64,000 bases of DNA, from assembly GCA_949825065.1 (NCBI GenBank), contig OX463856.1, positions 18,348,632 through 18,412,631 on the forward strand, in the 5' to 3' direction. The position numbers were made by a program, and so were the translations under genes. The notes beneath the pieces were generated by a model, which did no database searches, had not been told where the DNA came from, and was given only the letters and a program-made list of their open reading frames with translations. Positions 1-12,200 of the stretch are shown here, piece after piece (position 1 is the stretch's first letter; every line of letters begins with the position of its first letter). This stretch comes from Odontocerum albicorne (taxonomy: Eukaryota > Arthropoda > Insecta > Trichoptera > Odontoceridae).

Positions 1-538
1 TTATAAATAACATATTTTATATCAATCTCCAAGATAAAAACACGCATTAAACACACCAGTAGCGCCCAAACACATCAACTGACAGCTTGAATTTTCACTA
101 TCTTCAACAGGACATGGATAAAAAAAACAATTTTACAATTGAATTGTGCATTACATTTAAAAAAGTGAAAAAATAATATGTCTGTTTTTACAAATATCTA
201 AATTAATATCGACAATAATGTGCTGCGAGTATTTGGGCGACACCTGTTTTTAAATTTTACGCGTCCTGGATAGATCTGGATATCTATTATTATAAACACT
301 TGTCAGTATTACATATCCTGAATAACGACGAACTGACAATTACAATAGATCCTTGAAATCGGTTGAGGCTTTTTGACGTCAAATACAAACATATCTTCCT
401 CCTTCATTATAACATATAGTAGAGTAATTTAATACAATAATCTGCTTTTTGATCCTATTTGTTACATGATCATTTTTATCTTCATGAGATATTTTTCCCA
501 AGACATCATCATGGACTAATCGATATGCGATTGAGTTA

Positions 539-1049
539 GGCTAAGGCCACACCAAAGTGCTTCGCTAGGTGCTACGTGACTAATACACTAGGTGACTTCA
601 TGCTTGGCCACACCAAAGTGCTTCGCACAAATTCATTTGACATTTGTGAGCGGTTGAGTCAACAAACGACGCCACTCTCAAAACTAACCAATTTCATTAC
701 AACTTACTATATTTATTTTCTTCCTGTGCAACTTCATTTCAAAGTGATTATATTACAGGTACATTTTTGTATAATTTGCTCGATGGGTTCCACAAAGGCT
801 CCCTTTTATACACAGCTGTTTTTAAAACTTCCGACATCTTGTAAAATAACTTCGTTACACAATAAAATTAATCAACATGTCTGTTCGCTAGGAGACTCAC
901 TAGGTGACTAATCGTAATGTAGCGTGGCGCGAAGCGTGCAGGGTGGCGATTGCGATAGTACGCGGTGCGTTGGTTCGCTAGGATACGTAGCCTAGCTCGC
1001 AACGTAGCTCTAAGCACCAAGCGAGGTTCCTCCCTGTGTGGCCGAGGCT
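539..1049. mobile_element. TIR element, PIF/Harbinger-like
   Basis: TTA at 536-538 and 1050-1052 flank ends GGCTAAGGCCACAC and, complemented, AGCCTCGGCCACAC (10 of 14 identical). A 3-bp TTA duplication fits PIF/Harbinger. The left end contains a second copy of GGCCACACCAAAGTGCTTCG at about 606. It is GC-richer than its surroundings; small ORFs inside are not convincing. Confidence 0.5.
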
Positions 1050-1559
1050 TTAAGGAATTTCGCATTGATTCAAGATATATTTTAATTTGGAAAAAGGCAA
1101 GACGCCTGTGTTAACGAAAGGATTAACAAATATTTATAAGCTATAAAACATGATTATAAGTTAACGAATATCAATTAAAGTTCTGTAGAATATAAAAAAA
1201 CAACACGCCGTATAGGTTTTACATGATTCTAGCCTAGTTTGCTCGCAATTGTAGCTACTGTTAATTAATTGCGAAGTGTGAATTTTGTTGACAAGCGTAA
1301 GGTTGATACAATAGATCTCCATTTTCTAAAGCTCCGTTAAAACTATACATTGAATTTTTAGGCCCAATCGTATATCTGTCTACGGAGAATTTCCCGGTTG
1401 TCCGCTGTTTATCGTCAAAGTTTCAAAACATATGTGGATGGGATCTTTATTATATAAACTTGTCCAATAGTGATACTTTTCCACGGTTGAAGTAATAAAT
1501 TAGAGAAATAAAAACTTAAAATTAAGTACGAGTATCGTTTGCCACCAAGTTGAAGCCGA

Positions 1560-1990
1560 AAAGTTCGATTTTAAATTGAATTTTCATCATCATATCATCA
1601 TCACGCCACGTTTCTATTGAGGCTGGCAGCGAGAACAGATCTTCACTTTATTCGATTCTCACACATATTTTTCGCTTCTACCACGTCCATAGACCTAGCC
1701 ATACATTATCTTTTTTTATAAAAACTTTTCTCTCTTTCAGAATTTGGTTCATTTGGCCATGTCACAGTTTTCTAGTTATTGCCAAACTTTTAATACCTAA
1801 TATAATATTCGAATAGATTATTTATATAAATATTTTTTAATTTATTCATTCTACATGGTCGAACCATCTCAACGCTGATTTCTGAGCCTTAATCATTGCA
1901 TTTTCTTTTAATCCGTATTCTTTCCTAATGCCCCCATTTCTTATTCTACCGCATATTATTTTATCACATATTCTTGTAAGTTACAATAAA
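1560..1990 (-). mobile_element. LINE remnant
   Basis: The minus strand encodes GGIRKEYGLKENAMIKAQKS and ALRWFDHV near 1855-1940, typical of the LINE RT C-terminus (KSALRWFGHVERM in relatives). The rest is decayed. Confidence 0.55.
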
Positions 1991-2408
1991 TGTTTTTCAT
2001 CGAGTGACGATTAAAAATACTTTAAACACGTTTTTTAAACAATTTACATTCAAAGTATTTTGAAACTAAAAAAAAACAATTTTTTTTCGTAAGGTAATGC
2101 TTGTTCTTCAACAAACTATTATTCGTGATAATACATTTTCTAAAGATAACTAACAATATAGACAATCCTTGACTTTCGTACATTCGATTTTTGTACATAT
2201 TTCGTACTTGCACATTTACTAGTGACTTATTGCGTTTTGTACATTTAACTCACTATTTCTTCAAGTCGTGAGGTTAAATTGTCGATATCAGAAAAACCCC
2301 ATCACAAATGCCTAAGTTTTCTATAAAGAAAACACTTGACAGTAGAAGTAATACGCCTCCTTAATTTTATAAATATGTCCCATTAACTGGTATAGTGTTG
2401 TGTTTATA

Positions 2409-3146
2409 CAGTGAAACTTGGTTATAACGAGCATGAGGGGATCGACTAAATTTCATCGTTATAGCCATGAAACTCGTTATATCAGAGTAAGGTATATGGT
2501 AAAAAGGTACCATTTTTTTAAGTTATTGATATGATCACCATATATTATGTATTGTTAAGTGTATATCTGGACTAAATATGTCTTACAAAACATAAAACAT
2601 TTTAACATACGCAAGGATATATAAAATCTATTCAAAATAAAATCATACCTTTCCGTATGTCTTTAAAAGGGGGGCGGGGGGAGGGGGAGGACAAAGATGT
2701 CAAGATGTCACAGCTTTGTGATTAAAAATAAGAAAAAAAACATATAATACACTTAATAATAAAAATTGCGTGTTTGACTACTTATTAATTTTCGTAAATT
2801 TGAACAAGAATTACAACAATAGGAATTCCAATGCACTATTTTTAGCGCCGTCACATCTCCGGAAGGACAAACGTACGTCATAAAACAATCATTAATGCGA
2901 TGGGGGTTGTCATAAAAGCTAAGTGAACATTTTTACTATTCTCTATGGTTTTTTTCCCCTATTCAAACAATTAAGTATATCGGTATAGTTTCCAAAAATT
3001 GCTTCGTATATGGTATCTGTGAAATATGCTCGTTATAACAGTGAGCGATTGTATGGGAATGCGCATAAATCAAAATCATTTTAGAGTTTTGCTCATTATA
3101 GCAGTGATCTCATTATAGCAGTGCTCGTAATGACCAAGTTCGATTG
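2409..3146. mobile_element. pogo-like non-autonomous DNA transposon
   Basis: TA at 2407-2408 and 3147-3148. The ends are CAGTGAAACTTGGTTATAAC and, complemented, CAATCGAACTTGGTCATTAC, both followed by GAGC. Further CTCGTTATAN-type motifs are repeated inside each end. It is 738 bp without an ORF. Confidence 0.6.
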
Positions 3147-3179
3147 TATATTGCTTCCATAAATGTTAAATCAATGTTT

Positions 3180-3295
3180 CCATTGTAAAATAAATATTAA
3201 AAAAAAACACTTTTTAATGTTTTTTTATGTTGCTCTATTTTCGTACACATTATCAGGAACCAATTATATACGGAAGTTGAGGGACTGCCAGTATT
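3180..3295. repeat. dispersed repeat end, also at 10790-10900
   Basis: Shared blocks are TTTCGTACA, AGGAACCAATTAT, GTAC/ATAC, and GGACT near the end, resembling a pogo/Tigger terminus (GTCCTCGGTTTTTGTACATA complemented at 10858-10895). The same order occurs in both places. Confidence 0.45.
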
Positions 3296-3650
3296 CAAAC
3301 AAAAATATCTTATAATTAATTATGTTGCTAAAAATACGATTATGGATTTATACGTTTTTTTATTGTTGAAATTATCTTTAACGAAATGAATGAATTAACA
3401 TTTTACGTCCCTTTTCTAAATACATTTTTTTAGTATTATTTTCAACAAAATGTCATTTATTTATAGTCTTTCTAAAATTACTCGTCAATATTTAAGGTAT
3501 TCCATATCAACACGCACACACTTTACACCTAAACCCATTTCGATTTTCTTGACTTTTGGTTCACAGTTTGTACATATGAAGTACATCTCACCAAATTTTT
3601 TTTTAGATTTTTGACAAATGCAAAATATCAAAAATGCAAAAATCAGCCTG

Positions 3651-3707
3651 TTTTGCAAATGCGTATTGATTGATATTTCTTATATCAGTCAATATGCATT
3701 TGCAAAA
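3651..3707. repeat. imperfect 25-bp hairpin
   Basis: TTTTGCAAATGCGTATTGAT is mirrored by complemented TTTTGCAAATGCATATTGAC; the arms are separated by a few bases. Confidence 0.85.
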
Positions 3708-4389
3708 TAAGTCATACGAGTAATATAATACTCGTAGATAAATGACACATGACTCATTTTAAATCTTAAAACGGACTATCAAATATACTAATATATCTTG
3801 ATAATTTATTTTTGAAAAACCGAACCAAAATTTTGTGAACTTTTTAATAATTAGAAAGAAAAATAACTCTATTTTTTTTGTATATGCCCACCAAGTTTAT
3901 CTAGGGGTCAGAATGAGACCATGCAATACAATACTATACAATATGTAATGTAAAGACATACATATTGTTGAAGAGTTTAAACGTGAATTTTGATTGCTTT
4001 AAGAATTCATAACTGATTTGAAAAAAAAAAAACATTTTAACTGATTTAAAATAAGCCATATGTAATATGTTTTATCTATCATACATACTCGCACATACAC
4101 ACACATAATTACGCCTTTTTCCTGTCGGGATTGGCTGATACGAATAGGATATGTAGTTATTTTTTATAAATTTTTGAAGGTGCCGATAATAAAAAAAATC
4201 GCATATTTTGAAAATACATATTGGCTGAATTGTACATCATACGAGTGCCATACATTTTTCCATAACCACACGTAAAGAAAAATCTGCTATTTGAGTAGTA
4301 TTTTCTCAGACGATGGAAGAGTTACGAGATATCGAACGGCGTGTAGCGATAGGCAACAGAGTCAATGGGGAACTAAAACAAATTTTATT

Positions 4390-4605
4390 GTATTGTATTA
4401 CATATTTTGTTGTTTACAATACAACCTGGTGAGCTTTTTGCCATGTGCTAAACTCTTCCACCCAACCAGAAATATGTTAAAGAGGCCTTGAGTAAAAACA
4501 AGACTGGATTTTTTAAAATTTGTGTACCAATGGGAATCGAACTTGCAATCTCCGGGCTGGGAGAGACAAGCGTCTTACCAGCTAGGTCACATATATACTC
4601 GAACC
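4390..4605 (-). mobile_element. SINE-1 copy
   Basis: The head is complete on the minus strand (A box TAGCTGGTAAGACGC, B box AGTTCGATTCCC). The tail reads TTTCTGGTTGGGTGGAAGAG and CACCAGGTTGTATTGTAAAC. Small ORFs here on both strands are SINE shadows. Confidence 0.8.
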
Positions 4606-4639
4606 TGACAGCATCAAAATCTGCTAAGATAGTCCACAA

Positions 4640-5075
4640 TATTATGTTAGTACCAACTTATGGGAGTGAAACTTGAACTTAGAAAAAGGTTGAAAGGAGT
4701 CGAATAAATGTTGTAGAAGTGCGTGTACTGAGAATACACGTGGATCTCACAAAATCAGAGATGAATGTGAACTTAAGACATATGTATTAAGATCAAAATA
4801 AGTAAGATCAAAAAGGGGCACTCTGAGATGGTTTGGTTATGTAAAATGAATAATCGTTCATTCAGAAAGACTGGCGAAAAAAGTATACAGCGCAAATATG
4901 AGTAGAAGGGGATGTATAGGAAGACCAAAGAAAGTATGATTAGATCAGTGAATGATATTTTGAAAGAAGGAAACGTAAGAAGTCATAGAAATCTTAGTTT
5001 TATGAGAAGGTGTATGGATGTTGCCTACCTCGATAGGAAAATGATGTGATGGTATGTATGTACGTGATAGAGAAT
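4640..5075 (+). mobile_element. LINE 3' end (RTE/CR1-type C-terminus)
   Basis: Reads MLVPTYGSET, then RVLRIHVD, LRWFGYVK, RLAKKVYSANMSRRGCIGRP and FMRRCMDVAYLDRKM: the C-terminal tail of a LINE reverse transcriptase. It ends GATGTGATGGTATGTATGTA, the same 3' end as the fragment at 54700. Confidence 0.65.
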
Positions 5076-5115
5076 TCATAAAGGTTTTTTTTTAAATAAA
5101 AGTCATGAATTCTGA

Positions 5116-5214
5116 AGTTCACGTTTCAACCCTTCAGTGATATATATTCACGCCTTTACATTATAGTTCACGTTTCAACCCTTCAGTGATATATATATTC
5201 ATGCCTTTACATTA
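5116..5214. repeat. tandem duplication, two 49-bp units
   Basis: AGTTCACGTTTCAACCCTTC with the following 29 bases is repeated once in direct orientation (starts at 5116 and 5165), with 1-2 differences. Confidence 0.9.
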
Positions 5215-5574
5215 TATTTCATAGCTTATGGTCCCATTCTGATTCCAAGACAAAACATTTGGACATATATCATACAGAGTTTTTAGATTTTTTTCAAATT
5301 ATTAAAAATATCAGTAAATGAGAAAATGTAATTTAATAATTTTGGTTCGATTTTAGAAAAAAATGATTAACTCTTATCAAGTTACATATAATTTGAAAGT
5401 CATTTTAAAAGCTTTAAAACTAGCCGAGATATATTCGTACCATTCAGGAAGTATCAGCCATTACGCATTTCCAAAAGACACGTTTTTTTTTGCAATTTTT
5501 AGCGATTTTATAAAAAAATAGCTCCATGCCAAAATATATGAAAAAAATAATTTTGGTGTACTTCATAGGTGATA

Positions 5575-5715
5575 ATAAAGATAATAAAGGACAATCTATA
5601 TAACACTGTTTAGAGAGCAAACTCTCCCCAAGGGTGCTCTAGCTCGGGATTCGAACCCACTATTATTGATATTACTCGTATTTAAGTTGAGTATAAGTAG
5701 ATGAAGGCAATGTGT
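5575..5715 (-). repeat. dispersed repeat family 3 (possible SINE)
   Basis: AGAGAGCAAACTCTCCCCAA, GGGTGCTCTAGCTCGGGATT and CGAACCCACTATTATTGA. GGGTTCGAATCCC on the minus strand looks like a B box. Related copies are near 34190-34330, 49700-49860, 52060-52160 and 54340-54475. Confidence 0.55.
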
Positions 5716-6335
5716 ACATCCACATTAGGTACAAACTGTAAACCAAAAATCAATTATATAGAATTATATTTGAATTTTGATGATTTCACGTGAAATGACT
5801 CATTTACATTAACTTTTATGTAAAATTGATAAAATTAACTATAATTTTTTTTTTACAACTATTTGTTATTATTCTACTGTCATTACAGTAAAACTACTTT
5901 GTAGTAAAATATTTTATAAAACAGCTGTTAATCACGATTTCCATACATATCATAATTTCTCAAATGGATGAAAAATGCTGTTTTCAATACTACTTTTAAT
6001 CTTAAAACACAGATTTCGTTTGATATATTTTAGAAATAAAAAAAACAAATTTAGAAGTTGAAAGTAAGGAATTTTCTTAATTTTTTTCTACACTTCAAAT
6101 CGACACGACAATTCTCAACTATATTACATACGATTTGTTGATAATACGTTTTAAATGAAAAACAAAATATTTCCTATATTTTTTAAAGTGATACTTTTAG
6201 AGCTTAAGTTTTATACTTTGTGTAACTATTTAAAAGTGCAGTTTAACTACAAAAATCTGTTCTGAAACGAGAAAGAAATACAATTTTCAAATAATATGGC
6301 ACTTAAAAGGAAGACTAAATGCATTAATAATAGTA

Positions 6336-6557
6336 TTACACCAATTTTTCCTCTACAATTTTATTATGTTGTGTTTGGTTAGGATCTAAACTTCTATTTT
6401 GCTCTTCAAACCCGTCCTCTATCATCTGAGCAGGTCTGGTTCCGTTCATTTTGTGATCCGGATACTTCTCGAACTCGTTTCTCATGGCTTCGTGGTGAAG
6501 CATTTCTTCCGTAGTGTTCTGCTTCGTGAGGTGCACCACGGTTTGCTGGGCGGGATA
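6336..6557 (-). CDS. possible terminal coding exon, hydrophilic tail (uncertain)
   Basis: An open frame of about 70 codons ending in TAA at 6338-6336, with no ATG at its start. A plausible acceptor (pyrimidine-containing, ending CCCAG) precedes QTVVHLTKQNTTEEMLHHEA. The sequence is hydrophilic, non-repetitive and coding-like (YPDHKMNGTRPAQMIEDGFE). It is in the same frame as the DUF1295 ORF but separated by two stops. It could be a 3' exon of the CUB gene, an alternative end for the DUF1295 gene, or chance. The phase does not fit a direct join to the CUB exon at 9246. Confidence 0.3.
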   Translation of the reverse strand, partial: YPAQQTVVHLTKQNTTEEMLHHEAMRNEFEKYPDHKMNGTRPAQMIEDGFEEQNRSLDPNQTQHNKIVEEKLV

Positions 6558-6635
6558 TCAAAGGGCTGTCGGAGTAGATCCTCTGAAGTCCTTTTTACCT
6601 GCAGCAGCCACGTGTTCGTGGCTGCTGAGTACTAG

Positions 6636-7589
6636 CTAAGTTTGTGACTGCACCATTGAAATACTCGTGGATTCTGTAACGGTAGGAGCTGGCGTTTTTT
6701 CATTGGTCGAATCGTACAGAGGGAATTCACAACAGAGTATGAATTTCAGAGTTTTCGGAACTTCCACGTAAATCGCTGGGGGTATAGGGATTAGCGGAGA
6801 TGTAGAAGATTTATAAAATCTGTATTCTGCGTTGTCTTTGTGCTTCTCGTCTGATGATCTTTCTAGTAAAGGTATTCCAGAGAGAAACAGTATGATTAAC
6901 GTAGTGAATATCGGAGAAAGTACTGCGATCCATTCAACTCCTTGAATCACATTTAGCGAGATGATAAATATTCCCCACCATAAAACAATCTCTCCAAAAT
7001 AATTTGGGTGCCTCGATAATTTCCAGAGTCCATCGTTGCACCATTTCCCGCTGTTTGCTGGATCTTGTCTAAAGGAGAATTTCTGCAGATCGGCGTATGT
7101 TTCCGCCAATAATCCGATGAAGAATATTCCAGTTCCGGCAGAATCCAAGGTAGTCATTGTCTTTGGAGCTTTTGGGAATGAATGGTGAGGCGAATTTACA
7201 ATAATTACCGGTAGACTTACAATATAAACCCAGAAAGCCTGGAATGTATAAAACACTCCAAATCTGACTACATTGCTCTTTCTGTCCTCGAATTGTTTAT
7301 CTCTTCCTATTTGTATGATTCTGTAAAGCAAGTAGCCTGACAGTCTCATTCCCCAGATGCATACGAATGCGGTCACCATTAGTTGTCTGCTGTCGTAGGA
7401 CTTGGCGTGGTTCCCAACTTGTCCAAGAAAGAAGGTCATGAGGGCTACGATGATAAAGTTCGCCCCTCCTGTGAAGTCGGTCAGCTTGTCGCATTGGAAA
7501 GCTGCAGCGATGACGAAGAATATGACCTGCATAACGCAAGTGACCATCGCGCTGATGGCAAGATTATTTTTATCCAAAAGGGGGATCAT
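6636..7589 (-). CDS. DUF1295 family membrane protein (steroid 5-alpha-reductase-like)
   Basis: A single open exon of 317 residues with ATG at 7589 and stop TAG at 6638-6636. The C-terminal half has [20 protein letters not shown], the signature of DUF1295 and of the isoprenylcysteine methyltransferase/sterol reductase fold. About seven hydrophobic segments are visible ([90 protein letters not shown]). Members are likely integral membrane enzymes using NAD(P)H on a lipid, but the substrate of this clade is not established. Length is normal for the family. The C-terminal tail after FPLYDS is hydrophilic and Thr/Ser rich. Lack of introns is either ancestral or from retroposition; I see no poly-A tail. 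It lies between CUB-gene exons and any further exons to the left, on the same strand. Confidence 0.88.
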   Translation of the reverse strand: MIPLLDKNNLAISAMVTCVMQVIFFVIAAAFQCDKLTDFTGGANFIIVALMTFFLGQVGNHAKSYDSRQLMVTAFVCIWGMRLSGYLLYRIIQIGRDKQFEDRKSNVVRFGVFYTFQAFWVYIVSLPVIIVNSPHHSFPKAPKTMTTLDSAGTGIFFIGLLAETYADLQKFSFRQDPANSGKWCNDGLWKLSRHPNYFGEIVLWWGIFIISLNVIQGVEWIAVLSPIFTTLIILFLSGIPLLERSSDEKHKDNAEYRFYKSSTSPLIPIPPAIYVEVPKTLKFILCCEFPLYDSTNEKTPAPTVTESTSISMVQSQT

Positions 7590-8649
7590 TATGGAAATTA
7601 AATCGATCTATTCGTTGCTAAGAAATTTTAAGAATGAATGTCCATTCAAACGAGAATAAGAATTTCTGTTGCGCTTACATTTTCGAAAAAACTTCGTCGT
7701 TTTATTTGAAGGAACTTTGAGTAGTCTGTGAACGAAATTAAATAACTGAGTTTTCAAGTTCATCACTGACAATTATTCTCACGTTACACTTAACACTTGA
7801 AAATCACGATATTTCTCTTTTAACGTTCAATTAAATAAATTGTACAATAAACTAATTTATTTAGAGATGGATTTATATTTTTATAACACTGATAAATTAA
7901 TATCAATTAAGGTTAATTTTCCAGAATTTCCAATGCGGGAATCACGCAGCACTGTTTACGCGCGTTTCACAATTATACTACGTGAGTCAGATAGATATGG
8001 ATCGATACCCGTATATTCGTACTCTCTGCAATGCCGCATATACTCGTACTGCATTTAGACCGTGTATTTTGATACAAACATCTGCACACTAACATAAATA
8101 ACTCGAAAATAACTTCAATTTGTAAACAAAACCACAAATCAGGAAAAAACATACAATTTGAGTACACTCATGAAATCACTCTATTTGAATACACTCATGA
8201 AATCACCCGATTTTTCCATTTGACAGATGAAAAAAAATGTGTTTTTTAAAATTGTCTTTGAAAAGAAGAAAGTTTGAACTTAGAAATTTGACTTTTTAGT
8301 ACGATTAACAAATTGTTTCAATATATTTGAAGTTTTATTATTGAATGCAATTGGGATTTACACGTTTTAGGTTATGAAAGCTCTCGCTGCGTGATGTACC
8401 TACAGAAAAACGGCACGGACCGCAAATAACTTTTCCATTCGGCGAGCGCAAGCGCCGTGGATGAACCGCTTTTCCTTCGGGTTTCTGGGTTAAATATATT
8501 AAACCGACGTTTTAAAGGTGTTTGGTTAATCAATTAAACCTTGATGTGTGGAACTAAGATATGAACAGCTATTGGGCATGAATTGGTTTAGTTACATGAA
8601 ATTATTCTATTGAGTGAAAGTGTGGTATTATTTTTAAAATTAATTATAT

Positions 8650-8755
8650 TGTATTGTATTCCACTTTCGTTGTATATACAATAAAACCTGGCGAGTTCAT
8701 TGCCACGTGGCAATCTATTCCAGCCAACCAAAAATAATTAAAGTGGTCTTTAGTG
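8650..8755 (-). mobile_element. SINE-1 tail fragment
   Basis: Holds AATAAAACCTGGCGAGTTC, TTGCCACGTGGCAATCTATT and CCAGCCAACCAAAAAT, the complemented SINE-1 tail; a SINE-2 copy follows directly. Confidence 0.7.
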
Positions 8756-8756
8756 A

Positions 8757-9085
8757 GATGGATGGCCGCGCAGTAATGCACTGGACTGGAAGGTCGCCGA
8801 TTCGATCCCAGTGCGGTGATACTTTCCTCGAATGACACAGGCATTTTTCCGCCTAGTATTCGGGGGTATAAAAATATCTCTGACTTTGATCACATAAATT
8901 CTTTGAAAAAGAGAAAAAAAATATGCCGATGGACTCCGATCGTCTCACTTCGGCATACCATCGGATCCAGTGCAGCGGTGTGGCCGAAGAGTTTGCTGGT
9001 GTGCTAAGGCTTAGTCTTTAAATAAAAACGCCACTGCTCACATATTTAAAATATCATTGACTTTGAGGCCCAGCAGCGATGATAA
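8757..9085 (+). mobile_element. SINE-2 (tRNA-derived) copy
   Basis: The head has GGCCGCGCAGTAATGCACTG and GCCGATTCGATCCCAGTG (B box). The body has GAATGACACAGGCATTTTTC and CGCCTAGTATTCGGGGGTAT, then ACCATCGGATCCAGTGCAGC. The same blocks recur in order at 11370-11752. Confidence 0.75.
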
Positions 9086-9104
9086 TGAAGTTAGAAAAGA
9101 AATA

Positions 9105-9195
9105 CGAACTCCTTTTAAAAACAAATTGATTTCCAACGGGAATCGAACCTATAATATCCGGGTTTGAAGATTATGCCACGAAGGTCATCATGTGT
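9105..9195 (-). mobile_element. SINE-1 head fragment
   Basis: ACGGGAATCGAACCTATAAT and GATTATGCCACGAAGGTCAT are the complemented B and A box regions. It ends about 50 bp before CUB exon 4. Confidence 0.6.
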
Positions 9196-9245
9196 AAAAA
9201 GTGTAAAAGTCGGAAAAAAGCATATGCATTGAAATAAATACTTAC

Positions 9246-12200
9246 ATATTTAGATTTTCCTCAATCTTGATGGAATTTTCAGCGCAATACTTTTCAGCCA
9301 TTCCTGCTAACTCAAATCTGAACTCTTCAGAGATATTTTTGAACTGAAGGGGTGTCTTTCCTCCAATATACAGCACTGAATTATTCAAGGGCACCACTGT
9401 ATTTGGGGGCTTGGTGGTGCTGGGAATGGGTGTGGTAGTTATTAATTCACCTAAGGACCACACATATTAGTATTTGGTAACATAATACATTAACTTAGAA
9501 ATAAATATGCTTTGAATCAATGGTTTCATATTGATTCGCGAGAACCTTCTTACTGAGTCTCCTATCGAAGGCTGGTCACCATCGAGGAAATCTTAATTTT
9601 GCTGACTGCAGATTTAACAACTGCACCCAAACCACTAATGCAAGTTCTTAAGCTAAGAGAAGTGGCATCTTTTTCTAACTATTTTGCGATATACGGCGTG
9701 AGACATGAATGAATATTGCTACTAAAATAAGTTCAAAAAACTTTTTGATTCCTTTAAAAAAAATTGTTTTCAGAATGATTATAATCCATTTTATCTTTTA
9801 TTTTTTTAACTATATTTTGAATTGAAGTCTTCGATTTCAGTACAATGCGCCTTGAGAAATAAAAGAAGACGGAATATTTTGAGCAGATGGATACTCAAAA
9901 CATTTCAACGTGACAGGAAATGTCCAAAGGAAGCCCTATGAACGAGAATGACTCGGACAACGAATAACATCGCCACAGTTGCCGCCGCTGTTCAAAATGA
10001 TCCGACGATTTCAACAGGCGGTTGACATTACCATAGACGCTGGCGTCAGTCGGAGTGTGTGCCGTATATTGTACAAAGATTTGAATTTGAACATCAAACT
10101 ATATTAACATAATTGCTTATTTGTGTCAGATAAGGTCTATGGTATTTCGACTTTAATCGCAATGTTAACAAGTAAAACTGTCGTATTTTAGCTGTGGAAA
10201 ACTCCCAAAAATTCCAGTAACAAAAATTACATCAAGAGCGACTATGGTGTGCGGTATCAGACAAGTGCTTTCTGGGTCAATATTTTTTTACACGAAATGG
10301 TACAACCATAACAGTAAATGGTAAACATTATTTAAAGATGTTGGAGCAATTTTTCTTCATGTAATTGCATTTAGAAATATATGGTTTCTACAAGATAGAG
10401 GCATAGCAAATTTGATGAAAAGATAATCTCACGGAATAGTGCTTGTAAATGGCCTTCAAAGTCCCCAGTTCACTATGCTCCAGATTTTTTATTTATGAGG
10501 TTATTGCAAACAGGAGGTGTATACAATTAAAGTACACGACAGTAATGAGCTGAATACCAATGGAGAGCACACATCATAAGTACGCAGGGAAATTCATACA
10601 GACACAGCATCCTAAAGAATAATTTATCAAGAAAAGGAAATGAAGGAAGTACATAATATATATAACTATCTCTTGATGAAGAAACCATCTGATGATAGTG
10701 GTACTATGTTAATACATCTGTTATTCATTTTATGTTTCAATTTTGTGTTTATATTTCACATTCATGAATATGTTGACAAATAAATAGTTAAAAATACACC
10801 ATTAATATTTTTTAATATTGCTATACTTTTGTACATTCCACTTTCGTACATATTTTTAGGAACCAATTATGTACAAAAACCGAGGACTATCTGTATGATA
10901 AAATAACTGTTCGGGAACATTACAGGAAAAACTTTGAGAGACGGATATTTGGATAATGTGCCAAGTAAAATACATTGTCAAGCGAGGAATGCAGAGAAAA
11001 AACTAAAGCATTAATATGTAGAAAATATGGGGAATACCATTACATCAATGGCAATCCGTGCGTAGCCTGCAGGTTGTCTTCAGTTTATGTCCAAAATCAG
11101 ATTAAATCAGTAATAAATTACATATATAATTAATAAACTGCATCAAGTAACCGTCATCAAAAAACAAAGAAAAGAGAAATGTTACAGTGTGATACAATTC
11201 CAGAACTGTCTTCTAACTAAAATGATGATCGTACTATTTGCCTCATCACAGAATTGTCTGTGGTAGCACTAATGTTTATTATGCAACTTATTGATACACA
11301 TTACCATCAAACATAACTTATACTTGGTTAATGGTATATTTTACAATTCCAATGTGTCAATAGCCATTGTCGTTGCTGGGTCTTGTAGTTGAGGATCCCC
11401 TCGCCATTCCAATGTCTATTCAGCAGGAAACTAAAACTGTGCTGTAGAGCTTTCGTTTCTCTCTTCTTTTTTCTCCTTTTTAAGTGAGTGAGTTATTGTA
11501 CAACAGTAAACTTACAGGCTACACCAGTGTACTGGATCCAATGGTATACCTAAAGTTAGATTATCAGAGTACACCGGCATGTTTTTTTAAATCTTTTTTT
11601 TTGAAAGAATAGATGAGACCAAAGTCATAAGTATCCTTATACCCTCGAATACTAAGCAGAAAAAATGCCTGTGCCATTCGAGAGTAGCATAGCGCAGGGT
11701 TTGAACTGGGGACCTTCCGCACAGAAGCCCAGTGTGTTACTCTGCAGCCACCTACACCTCAAGCAATAATAGCATATGTGCTAATGAAGTAATTAATCAA
11801 TAACCAGAATGCAACAAGTGTGTGACTTTATGTCTTATTTGGTGGATATTGTTGGATTTAGGAGGGATTGTCCCAGTTTTTCCTAAATTCTTATTAGAGA
11901 GCTGGTGATTCCGTTTCATGTAAATAATTTTTTTGTCATTTGCTCCATAATTTTACATTCTCTTTTCCCTCAAGATTTTATTTTTTTCTATTTAAATCCT
12001 GTATTATTGATTGAACTTAATTAATTCCTTTTGATTTTTGTTTACTTTCCATCTTGTATTATATATTGGTATTTACATGGATTTGTAAAAGACACTTAAG
12101 TGTCGTTTCTTTTATAAATAAATATATACATATAATAATAAGATAATGGCTATGTGATTGTACGCTGTATGTATAATTGTTCTTTTCTCTTTTGATTTTT

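Noticed and set aside
868..1065. Arg-rich minus-strand ORF
   Set aside because: Lies within a GC-rich TIR element; the Arg content comes from composition and repeats.
4448..4676. Overlapping ORFs on both strands
   Set aside because: They are shadows in a SINE-1 copy with tRNA-like boxes.
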